NCBI GenBank assembly: GCA_029776225.1
Contig: JAKOTR010000097.1
Coordinates: 35,359-99,358, forward strand
Direction: 5' to 3'
Length of the DNA stretch: 64,000 nt
DNA from: Acidobacteriota bacterium
GTDB lineage: Bacteria > Acidobacteriota > Terriglobia > Bryobacterales > Bryobacteraceae
Shown one piece after another: positions 1 through 7,309 of the stretch. Position 1 is the stretch's first letter. Every line of letters starts with the position of its first letter. The position numbers and the translations under genes are program-made. The notes below the pieces were generated by a model that worked only from the letters and a program-made list of their open reading frames with translations, had not been told where the DNA came from and did not search any database.

Positions 1-648
1 ACGCGGGACGTCCAGCCCGCTCCAGTTCTCTCCGAGCAGCAGAAATTGCCAGCACGCCGCGTTCGGTACCTGCACGATGAGCCGTCCTTCAGGCCGGAGC
101 AGCTCGCGCGCGGCCATCAGGTACGCCGCCGGCTCTTCCAGGTGCTCGAGCACGTGAAACATAGTGACGACGGCGCAGCTCGCGGGAGCCAGTGGAGCAT
201 CGACGAGCGTCCCGCAGACCGAGGGAACGCTCTGTGCGCGCCATGCGACCCTCAGGGCCGGTACCGACAAATCCATTCCGAGCACGCTGGCGCCGCGCTC
301 GCGCAGCATGCCGAGAAACAGGCCGCCGCCGCAACCGACGTCCAGCACGAGCCCCTCGCCGGCCTCCCGCAGCGCGCGGGTGACGAAGCCCAGATGGTCG
401 CGCAGCACCGTCCGGCGGTAGAGCTCTTCGAGTCGGCCCGCGGCCGTGCGGTCCGGTTCGAACCAGTAGGTTTCGGGGTAGTAGCTGCGCAGTTCGGCGG
501 GGGAAGGCTTGGGCTCAAGCCGTAAGAGGCGGCAGGAATCGCACTCGACTACGCGGAAGGAGCGGTCCGTGGTGCGGTAGAGGCGGTCGGTGGCCTCGAA
601 GAGGGTGTGCGAACCGGCCGACCCGCAGGCGGGGCAGGCTTCCTCTAC
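1..648 (-). CDS. Class I SAM-dependent methyltransferase with N-terminal zinc ribbon (partial)
   Basis: Reading the minus strand from about 648 down to the window edge gives a continuous frame. It begins with a CPAC...CDSC zinc-ribbon pair, then a linker, a SAM-binding glycine motif (LDVGCGGGLFL) and the later motif with a conserved EHL. This is the usual layout of small-molecule or glycan methyltransferases that follow glycosyltransferases in polysaccharide clusters. The frame stays open into the end of the upstream glycosyltransferase gene and has no clear ATG or GTG, so the start is unresolved; the two genes probably overlap and are co-transcribed. The C-terminus lies outside the window. 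The family call is firm, the substrate unknown. Confidence 0.75.
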
Positions 649-1691
649 GCCGCCTTCTGGCTGAGGTCCCTGAGCGAGATCCGGTTTTTCAGAATCAGCG
701 CCCGCAGTTCGCGCGGGCTCAGCTTGCGGAACCGCCGCACCGACGTCCTTTTCCGCAGCATTCGCGGCAGCATCATCAGCGCCGCCAGATCGCCTTTCAA
801 GATCGCCGCCGCGGCTTTCAACTTGCCCCGAATTCCCGGATAGTGGGAGATTTCTCCCTTGCCGCGCACGGCCGCCCACGCTCCGGCGCCGAGCCGCGCG
901 GCGTAATACACGCCGTTTAGCCACAGCAGACTCCAGGGAAACAGCTTGGCCGCGAGCAGGACGCGGTTGCGCTCGATGAGTTCGAGCCGCCGCGCCGAGC
1001 CCAGCCCAAGAGTGGCTCCGCGGTGATGCCGCACCACGGCGCCCGGCACATACAGGCAGCGCCAGCCGGCAATCCGGCCGCGCAGCCCCAATTCGGCATC
1101 ATCCCCATACGCAAAAAAGTCCTCGTCGAAACCGCCGATCTCGTCCAACATCGCTCTTTTGTACATCGCAGCGCAACCGTCCGGCCAGAGAGTCTCTTCC
1201 AGACGGTTGTACTGGCCGATGTCGAGCTCGCCGGAGCCCCGGCCGCGGTTCTGCCCGTCGGGGTAGATCACGTGGCCGGCCTTGTCGATCCGTCTCGGGT
1301 CTTCCCAGACCAGAATCTTCGACGCCGCCATGCCGATGTCGGGCCCGTAATCGAAGGCGCTCCGCAGCGCCGCCAGCCATCCCGGATCGGCCTCTGCGTC
1401 GTTGTTCAGCAGGGCGATGTAACGGCCGCGCGCCGCCGCGATTCCCTGGTTGTTGGCCGCGCAGAAACCCCGGTTGACGCTGTTGACGATCACGCGCAAC
1501 CCGAGCTTCGGGCACGAGGCGAATTCCCGCTCCGCCATTTCGACCGAGCCGTCCGTGGAGCCGTTGTCCACCAGCACGGTCTCAAAATTCACGCCCTCCT
1601 GCGCCGCGAGCGACTGGAGGCAGGCGCGCAGCAATTCGCGCCGGTTCCAGTTCACCACGATGACCGAAATCTCCGGGGCAACAGGCGGCAT
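645..1691 (-). CDS. Family 2 glycosyltransferase
   Basis: 348 aa from the ATG at 1691. The N-terminus (ISVIVVNWNRRELL) is the classic GT-A/GT2 nucleotide-sugar start. It is followed by a VDNGSTDGS motif and an LLNNDAE acid motif, the metal/nucleotide-binding aspartates of rhamnosyltransferase-like GT2 enzymes. A later GGFDEDFFAYGDDAELGLR block is the typical acceptor/catalytic region. A hydrophobic stretch near residue 260 suggests membrane association. An in-frame TTG at 1727 would add 12 residues; the ATG is preferred because family homology begins right after it. It likely acts in exopolysaccharide or O-antigen assembly with the adjoining methyltransferase. The sugar donor cannot be read from sequence. 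Confidence 0.88.
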   Translation of the reverse strand: MPPVAPEISVIVVNWNRRELLRACLQSLAAQEGVNFETVLVDNGSTDGSVEMAEREFASCPKLGLRVIVNSVNRGFCAANNQGIAAARGRYIALLNNDAEADPGWLAALRSAFDYGPDIGMAASKILVWEDPRRIDKAGHVIYPDGQNRGRGSGELDIGQYNRLEETLWPDGCAAMYKRAMLDEIGGFDEDFFAYGDDAELGLRGRIAGWRCLYVPGAVVRHHRGATLGLGSARRLELIERNRVLLAAKLFPWSLLWLNGVYYAARLGAGAWAAVRGKGEISHYPGIRGKLKAAAAILKGDLAALMMLPRMLRKRTSVRRFRKLSPRELRALILKNRISLRDLSQKAA

Positions 1692-1781
1692 AAGAAACCG
1701 GCGAAAATAACCCACGCCGGACAGCAAAACACGAAACTGATTCTGGTATTATACCCGTGGGGATCCATCCAGAATTTACTT

Positions 1782-2642
1782 ATGAACTCCATCGGGGATA
1801 AACTCCGTGAGGAACGCCTGCGACTGGGCCTCACTATCGAGCAGATCTCCGAAGCCACGAAAATCAACCCCGGCCTGCTCGAAGCCATTGAGGCGAACGA
1901 GTGGGACCGCTTGCCCGGAGCGTTTTTCACCCGCAGCTTCATCCGCCAGTTCGCGGATGCCTTGGGAATCGACCCCGCCGAATTGGAGCCCGAACTCGAC
2001 CGCATCGCCGGCGCCGGTGATGAGTTGACGCGCGAAACTGAGTTCGAGCGTGAGGCGATCAGCGTGCCCCCCGTGGACAGGGGCCTCGGGCGCTCGCCTT
2101 CCCCGCGTTCGCTCGGCGCGCTGGCAACCTTCGTGGTGATTCTTGCGGTCTGCTCCGGACTGTACATCCTCTGGCAAAGGAATACGCAGGCGCCTTCTGA
2201 AACCGGCGCCGCACCGGAGGTCGAGCAGGTTCACGCGGAGCCCGGTCCGGCGGTTACGCCCGCGGTGGAGCAGTCCCAAGCCCCGGCGCCGCCAGCGGAA
2301 CCCCCGAAGGAGGCGCCGCCCCCGGCCGAGCCGCAGTCGTCCCCAGTTAAGGTTGAGATCCGGGCGACCGCTCCTTCCTGGGTCCGGCTGGCCGCTGACG
2401 GCAAAGAGGTCTTCAGCGGTACGCTCCAGGCGGATGAGACACGGGCGGTCGAAGCGCAGCAGTTAGTTGAGCTTCGCACCGGGAACGCGGCGGGGCTGGA
2501 AGTGATTTGGAACGGGAAGTCTGCTGGGTCGCTTGGAGGTGAGGGCCAGGTGCGCAACGCGGAATTCACACCCTCCGGGTTTCGGGTTTTTGGCTCTCCT
2601 CCCCCTCCAAAGCCCGGCGCTGCGCCCGTCGAAGTTCCCTGA
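1782..2642 (+). CDS. RodZ-like helix-turn-helix membrane protein
   Basis: 286 aa starting at the ATG at 1782. Residues 1-75 form the HTH_25-type domain of RodZ proteins (GDKLREERLRLGLTIEQIS, then a WDRLPGAFF segment). A single transmembrane segment lies near residues 108-128 (LATFVVILAVCSGLYILW). A proline/glutamate-rich periplasmic linker follows, then a C-terminal DUF4115-like beta domain from about residue 190. RodZ links MreB filaments to the membrane and cell-wall machinery. The open frame extends upstream to 1023 but that part is antisense to the glycosyltransferase and not coding. The 3' end overlaps pgsA on the other strand by 77 bp. Confidence 0.8.
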   Translation: MNSIGDKLREERLRLGLTIEQISEATKINPGLLEAIEANEWDRLPGAFFTRSFIRQFADALGIDPAELEPELDRIAGAGDELTRETEFEREAISVPPVDRGLGRSPSPRSLGALATFVVILAVCSGLYILWQRNTQAPSETGAAPEVEQVHAEPGPAVTPAVEQSQAPAPPAEPPKEAPPPAEPQSSPVKVEIRATAPSWVRLAADGKEVFSGTLQADETRAVEAQQLVELRTGNAAGLEVIWNGKSAGSLGGEGQVRNAEFTPSGFRVFGSPPPPKPGAAPVEVP

Positions 2643-3258
2643 GCTGGCGCTTCTTCTCGCGCTCGAGCAGCAGCAGTTCCAGGCGGCCGCGGCGTTTGAT
2701 CTCGTCGTCCACCTTGCGCCAGAATTTCCGGAAATACCCCACCGCCGAGGCCACCGAAGAGACCACCACGATCCACATCCACAGCACGGCCCACGGAACC
2801 AGCCGCGGGTAATCCATGCCCAGCATGACAAGCGAGACCGCGATGACCTGGGCCACCATCTTGGTCTTGCCGAGATCGCTGGCGCGGATTGTGTAGCCCG
2901 CCGAGGCGGCGATGCTGCGCAGCCCCGTGACGGCGAACTCGCGGCCGACGATCATCACGACCATCCAGGCAGGAACGGCGTGGACCTGGACCAGGGCGAT
3001 GAGCGCGGACGAGATCAGCAGTTTGTCGGCGATCGGATCGAGCAGCGTGCCTACCGTCGTCACCTGCTTCCAGCGCCTCGCCAGGTATCCGTCCAGCAAA
3101 TCGGTGAAGGAGGCGGCCAGAAAAATCGCCAGGGCGAGCAGGTTATTGGTGATTACCAGCCCGCCGGCGGTAAGCGATATATTCTCCTGAACCAGCACCG
3201 CCACCAGCAACGGCACGAAAAAAATCCGAAGTAGCGTGAGCAGGTTCGGAAAATTCAT
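2566..3258 (-). CDS. pgsA: CDP-diacylglycerol--glycerol-3-phosphate 3-phosphatidyltransferase
   Basis: 230 aa integral membrane enzyme making phosphatidylglycerol phosphate from CDP-diacylglycerol and sn-glycerol-3-phosphate. The CDP-alcohol phosphotransferase signature D-x2-D-G-x2-A-R-x8-G-x3-D-x3-D is fully present (DLLDGYLARR ... GTLLDPIAD) near residues 53-77. Several hydrophobic helices surround it. The N-terminus MNFPNLLTLLRI is typical of PgsA. The C-terminal 45 residues are a highly charged Arg/Glu helix longer than in most PgsA proteins; this tail is what overlaps the convergent RodZ-like gene. Confidence 0.9.
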   Translation of the reverse strand: MNFPNLLTLLRIFFVPLLVAVLVQENISLTAGGLVITNNLLALAIFLAASFTDLLDGYLARRWKQVTTVGTLLDPIADKLLISSALIALVQVHAVPAWMVVMIVGREFAVTGLRSIAASAGYTIRASDLGKTKMVAQVIAVSLVMLGMDYPRLVPWAVLWMWIVVVSSVASAVGYFRKFWRKVDDEIKRRGRLELLLLEREKKRQLRELRRAQRRALEGEESQKPETRRV

Positions 3259-3413
3259 CTACACCCTCACTATACATTGTCGAGCTTGCAACGGGGCTGG
3301 TGCTTTTCAAGTTCTGTCCCGCAACCGCTGAGCCTGCCGGGGGAGGAGTTGGTCTGAATTTCCGAAAAACGCTCGCCGGCGGCAGTATCCGGCCGTATGA
3401 TTGAGTAAGGACG

Positions 3414-4127
3414 ATGCTAGGGAAATCGCTGCGGCTGAGGCGTATTTTCGCCAAAGGGCGCGCGTTAATCGCCGATTGCGGCACGCTCGCCGAAGATCCG
3501 GTCGCCAGAGTCCGGCTTCTTGCGCGCTCCGGCGCCGACGCTGTCGTGCTTACTCCCGGTCTGCTGGACCTCGTGGCGGATGAGCTGGAGGCGCTCTCCG
3601 TCATCCTCCGTATCGACGGCGGCTTGCAGCGGGCCCAGCAACTGGTCAGCGTGCAGGCCGCGCTCGAAATGGGCGCCGAGGCCGTTTTGGTGGTTTTCGA
3701 GCCCGGCCCGGCCGATGTTCTCGAGCGTTTCGGCCGCATCACCGAGGACGCCCGGCGCCTCGGTATGCCGGTAATTGCGTCGATTTCCGGAGAAAACTGG
3801 CACGAAACCGCGCGTTTGGCCGCCGACTTCGGCGCTGATGTCGTCCAGGCGCGCTTTGCGCCGGACCTCCTTGCGGACCGGCACTTCCTGCGCCGCACCG
3901 GGCGGCAGTTTCTGGTGACCGTGGGGCAGCATCGGCTCCCCAAGCCGCAGCTCCTGGAGACGCTGTACGATCTGGTGCAGGAAACGGCTCAAGGCGTGGT
4001 CCTCGCCGACAGCGCACTGGTCGAACACTCGATGCTGGCCGCCATTCACGGCCTGGTCCACCAGGGTATTTCGGCGGAGGAAGCCATCCGGATCGCCTCC
4101 TCCCCGGTGAGGCCCATTCCGGCCTGA
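3414..4127 (+). CDS. Degenerate class I aldolase-fold protein (FbaB/LsrF/DeoC superfamily)
   Basis: 237 aa with a purine-rich AAGGA 5 bases before the ATG. The order of beta/alpha segments resembles LsrF/FbaB aldolases: ALIADCGTLAEDP at the place of the usual DHG motif, VILRIDGG, RRLGMPVIASI, AADFGADVVQARF and the C-terminal VHQGISAEEA segment. In the family a lysine on the sixth strand forms the Schiff base; here the matching position reads Q (VVQAR), and DHG has become DCG. This suggests loss of aldolase activity or another role. The alignment was done by eye, so the assignment is a fold-level call. Seen first: motif order. Inferred: inactivity. Confidence 0.5.
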   Translation: MLGKSLRLRRIFAKGRALIADCGTLAEDPVARVRLLARSGADAVVLTPGLLDLVADELEALSVILRIDGGLQRAQQLVSVQAALEMGAEAVLVVFEPGPADVLERFGRITEDARRLGMPVIASISGENWHETARLAADFGADVVQARFAPDLLADRHFLRRTGRQFLVTVGQHRLPKPQLLETLYDLVQETAQGVVLADSALVEHSMLAAIHGLVHQGISAEEAIRIASSPVRPIPA

Positions 4128-4179
4128 ACGGGAGCTAGAAGGGGAAACCCGCCGGGCGGCGGTAGAATCTAAGTGTCAG

Positions 4180-4950
4180 ATGGTGCGAACGATCCTGGCG
4201 TTAGTCCTCTCCGCGGCGGCTCTGTTGGCCGCCAATTTCAAGCTTTACCTCAAGGACGGCGACTACCACATCGTTCGGGAATACAAGGTGGAAGGCGACC
4301 GCGTACGCTACTACAGCGTCGAGCGCAGCGACTGGGAGGAAATCCCGCTGACGCTGGTGGACCTCAAGCGCACCGAAGCCGAGCGTCAGGGCCGGGAGCA
4401 GGCCATCCGCAAGGCGGCCGAAGAACTCGCCGCGGAGGAGAAATTTGAGCGCGAGCAGGCCGAGGAACGCGCCCGCGTGCCGCAAAACCCCGGCGTTTAC
4501 CTTTTGGATGGCAAGGAATTGAAAGCCCTCAAGCAGGCGGAATCCAAAGCAGTTACTTCAACAGGGCGGAGCATTTTGAAAGTGCTCGCCCCGATCCCGG
4601 TAGTTACCGGTAAGGTCACCGTGGAGCTTGACGGCGAGCGTTCGGACACCGTGATCTCCAGCAACCGGCCGGAGTTTTACTTCCGCCTCTCTGAGGACGA
4701 GCAGTTCGGCATCGTCCGCCTGTCGAAGAAAAAAGGCGCGCGAGTAGTGCAGAAATGGACCGTCATCCCGGTGACCAACGAGATCGTCGAAGAGCAGGAG
4801 GACGTGGAGATCTTTCGCACGCAGGTGGACAACCAGCTGTATAAGATCTGGCCGACGGCTCCGCTCGAGCCCGGCGAATACGCAGTCGTCGAGTTCACGC
4901 CGGGCAAGCGCAACATCCAGATCTGGGATTTCTCCTGCCGGCCTAATTAG
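4180..4950 (+). CDS. Secreted hypothetical protein
   Basis: 256 aa. Residues 1-18 form a signal peptide (MVRTILALVLSAAALLAA), followed by a short SH3-like strand pattern (FKLYLKDGDYHIVREYKV), a highly charged Glu/Arg coiled-coil region at about residues 60-105, and a C-terminal beta-rich part from about 115 that ends in a PGEYAVVEF-type motif. Such proteins are common as periplasmic proteins of unknown role in Acidobacteriota. No catalytic motif is visible. There is no clear ribosome-binding site before the ATG. It stands alone, with the convergent STAS gene 15 bp downstream. Confidence 0.7.
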   Translation: MVRTILALVLSAAALLAANFKLYLKDGDYHIVREYKVEGDRVRYYSVERSDWEEIPLTLVDLKRTEAERQGREQAIRKAAEELAAEEKFEREQAEERARVPQNPGVYLLDGKELKALKQAESKAVTSTGRSILKVLAPIPVVTGKVTVELDGERSDTVISSNRPEFYFRLSEDEQFGIVRLSKKKGARVVQKWTVIPVTNEIVEEQEDVEIFRTQVDNQLYKIWPTAPLEPGEYAVVEFTPGKRNIQIWDFSCRPN

Positions 4951-4964
4951 CCGCGCTCCCCCGT

Positions 4965-5228
4965 TTACCGCTTCAGCGATTTCACCACGTGAGACGTGTA
5001 CACGCCGGACGCGAGCAGGCGGATTCCTTTGGCGGCAAGACGGGAAAGGAATTCCCGTCCGGCCTGGTCGATGGCGGAGACGTTTCGCAGGTATACGCAG
5101 AGTGGCTTTCCGCTGGAGAGAGCTTTTGAGCAGTACTCCTCCGCCAGGCGAACGTAATCGCCGAGAAGTTGACCGTCTATGTTTACGATCGTTCGGGATC
5201 GGCCGGTCTTCTGGCTGATCCTGAAAAT
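4965..5228 (-). CDS. Small STAS-like anti-sigma-factor-antagonist-type protein with ATT start
   Basis: 87 aa. The frame holds a STAS-like pattern: TIVNIDGQLLGDYVRLAEE, LCVYLRNVSAIDQAGREFL and AAKGIRLLASG. These match the beta-alpha core of SpoIIAA/RsbV proteins, although the phosphorylatable serine is replaced by the IDQAG segment. The frame has a TGA 6 bases before an ATT codon at 5226-5228 and no ATG, GTG or TTG before the conserved core. A very strong Shine-Dalgarno (AAGGAGGTGATCC, the full anti-16S sequence) lies 5-9 bases upstream of that ATT. The start is therefore most likely ATT, as in infC. Role unknown; perhaps a partner-switch component. Confidence 0.6.
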   Translation of the reverse strand: MFRISQKTGRSRTIVNIDGQLLGDYVRLAEEYCSKALSSGKPLCVYLRNVSAIDQAGREFLSRLAAKGIRLLASGVYTSHVVKSLKR

Positions 5229-5335
5229 GCCGGATCACCTCCTTCGCAAGCCCACATAGCATTCCGCGTACCCAACCCGCCGTGGCGCATCTACGGCCCG
5301 AAACTGCCGGTAAACGGATGCGGAACTCCCCTTTT

Positions 5336-5365
5336 TGTCGGCATCTGACGATCCAAGTGCCGACA
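5336..5365. promoter_or_regulatory. Perfect 8-bp inverted repeat
   Basis: TGTCGGCA at 5336-5343 and TGCCGACA at 5358-5365 are perfect inverted arms separated by 14 bases, with a T-run directly before the left arm. It sits in the divergent gap between the small STAS gene and the radical SAM gene. It could be a dyad operator; a terminator is unlikely because no T-run follows the right arm on the plus strand. The rest of the gap 5229-5779 shows no convincing gene. Confidence 0.3.
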
Positions 5366-5779
5366 GATCGGCGCTAACGCCCGTGAAATCCTCAAGTGGG
5401 AGGGCAGGCGGAGCGCCGCCACTCTCCCCGGCTACACCGGGGGGCGGAAAGGCTTGGGGGGCCGGGTATCTCCACGTGCGTTCGGCGCTTGCCGAGCGGG
5501 CTCTGGGGCGGGTGAGCGGCCGGCCGGCTGCGGAGTATGTCCGCCTTGCCCGCTTTTGGAACGCGAACTGCCCTATCGCAGCCCGGCATGCGAACTCAAG
5601 AGCAAGCGTCAACCATCTCCAACCGGCCTGGGTTTGCGCAGCCCTCGTCCGAAGGCGAGCAGCTTTCCCTGCCGGAACCCGTGTTCCCGTTGCATCCGGA
5701 AAAATGCGGCGATGTTCCGCCCAATCCACGTTCGTTGCCTAAGAACGGAAGCCCGTACCGGACGCATGTCACGCCCTTT

Positions 5780-6844
5780 ATGGTGCGACGCGCGCTCCGG
5801 GGGTGGCTATATCCTTATTTGAGGTCGCGGGTGCTGCCCGGGGATTTCCACCCGATCATCGCTTACCTGTTTACCGAGTGGAAGTGCAACCTGGACTGCC
5901 ATTACTGCTGGGCTTTCGACAACCGCGTAAAGGGGATGACAGAGGAGACCGCCCGGCGGTCCATCGACTGGTTACACGACATCGGCTGCCGCGTCCTGGC
6001 GCTGATGGGCGGAGAGGTTCTGCTGCGCCCGCAGTTCGTTCACAAGGTGGTTTACTATGCGGCCAGGAAGGGTTTCTGGGTCTACGTGCCGACGAACGGG
6101 CGTCTGATGCGGAAGGACGTCATCGACCGGCTGGCCGACGCCGGCGTGGCCACGTTCAACCTGGCGGTAGATTCGGTGGAAGCCCGTCCCGAGCTGCCCA
6201 AGGCTCTCAACCCCATCCGGGAAGAGTTCGAATACCTGGTGAGGAAGCAGTATGTCTACGATTACAGCGTCTTCTTTAACATCAACATCACGCGGATCAA
6301 CCTGGAAGACGTGAAAGCCCTCACCGAGATCGCACACGAGGTCGGCATCGCCACCGACTACCACATCAACGAGGCGCCGATGCTCGACCAACCGCACTTC
6401 AAGCACCTGGAGGACAACAGTACCTTCATCACACAGGAGGACTGGCCCCGGGTGGATGCGGTGATCGACTGGCTGATCGAGAAAAACCGGTCGGGATACA
6501 AGATGGTAAATTCGGTCGCCCGGCTGCAACAAATGAAACAGTTTATGCGCGGCCAGTTACAGGAGTGGAATTGCCGCGCGGGCCAGAATTCGTTGATTAT
6601 CCGGACCGACGGCACGCTGGCGCCGTGCTTTCCTCTGTATTCGGCCACGCATGACTGGGGCGTGGCAGGCAAGCCGAAATTCGACCCTGCTCAGCTTGCG
6701 GAAATGAAGCGGCAGTGCCAGCCGCGCTGCTACTCCACGCTGAACCACAACCTCGCGTACTGCTACGATGCGGGGCGCGCGCTCAAGTGGGTCATGAAAC
6801 AGGCGCTGCGCGGCTTCCGGGGCACAACCGGCAGCTTCGATTAG
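5780..6844 (+). CDS. Radical SAM protein with C-terminal cysteine cluster
   Basis: 354 aa from the ATG at 5780. The radical SAM cluster motif is CNLDCHYC near residue 35, so the first cysteine spacing is CxxxCxxC. A glycine-rich SAM-contact motif (LALMGGEVLL) and a VPTNGRL segment follow. The C-terminal half has further cysteines (EWNCRAGQ, LAPCFPLYS, QCQPRCYS, AYCYDAG) as in SPASM-like auxiliary cluster domains. The frame stays open upstream with ATGs at 5588 and 5537 (435 aa from the latter). Homology begins around MVRRALRG, so the later ATG is preferred but not proven. There is no peptide precursor or partner nearby; substrate unknown. Confidence 0.7.
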   Translation: MVRRALRGWLYPYLRSRVLPGDFHPIIAYLFTEWKCNLDCHYCWAFDNRVKGMTEETARRSIDWLHDIGCRVLALMGGEVLLRPQFVHKVVYYAARKGFWVYVPTNGRLMRKDVIDRLADAGVATFNLAVDSVEARPELPKALNPIREEFEYLVRKQYVYDYSVFFNINITRINLEDVKALTEIAHEVGIATDYHINEAPMLDQPHFKHLEDNSTFITQEDWPRVDAVIDWLIEKNRSGYKMVNSVARLQQMKQFMRGQLQEWNCRAGQNSLIIRTDGTLAPCFPLYSATHDWGVAGKPKFDPAQLAEMKRQCQPRCYSTLNHNLAYCYDAGRALKWVMKQALRGFRGTTGSFD

Positions 6845-6937
6845 AGAGTCAAGCCATCACGCTGCCGGCCGCCTGATTTCCGGCGATTGTACTGCGATAA
6901 CTGCGATAGCAGTGACGCGGGACAACTCAAGTCCTTC

Positions 6938-6966
6938 GCCGGGCCGGGCGGCCGGCTTGTTTTCCT
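6938..6966 (+). terminator. Possible rho-independent terminator
   Basis: A GC-rich hairpin (GCCG-G-GCC, loop GGGC, GGC-CGGC; one bulged G) is followed by a T-rich stretch TTGTTTTCC. It lies about 95 bp after the radical SAM stop. The remaining gap up to 7309 contains no convincing gene and presumably holds the promoter of the downstream receptor gene. Confidence 0.4.
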
Positions 6967-7309
6967 TATTGCCAATCTCATGGGCCGTTTATTACGGCCG
7001 TTTCATCCCCAAAAAAACTATTGACGCCTATTCCGGATTGTGTTTAACTGCTATATCAGAACTCGGAAGCACGGTTGCCCGGATCCTCGGACGCAAGCGC
7101 CTGAGGTTGCGGGCCGAGCGGCGCCGAGAATAGTTGTGGAGCGCCTCGCGAAGACCACGCAGCGTCCCCGAGGGTGGAGTACACTCAAGGGACGGAATGC
7201 GTGCGGAGGGCGAGGTAACTGATATGGCAAGACGGCGCAGGCGGAAGCCCGTTCGTTCTGCGCGAACTGAGTAACAGTGTGGGATTGACAGAACTTTGGG
7301 GGAAAATCG

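Noticed and set aside
1023..1781. Upstream extension of the RodZ-like frame to 539 aa
   Set aside because: It is antisense to the glycosyltransferase and has the residue bias of a shadow frame; homology begins at the ATG at 1782.
7021..7057. TTGACG as a -35 box for the receptor gene
   Set aside because: No acceptable -10 box is found at 16-18 bp spacing.
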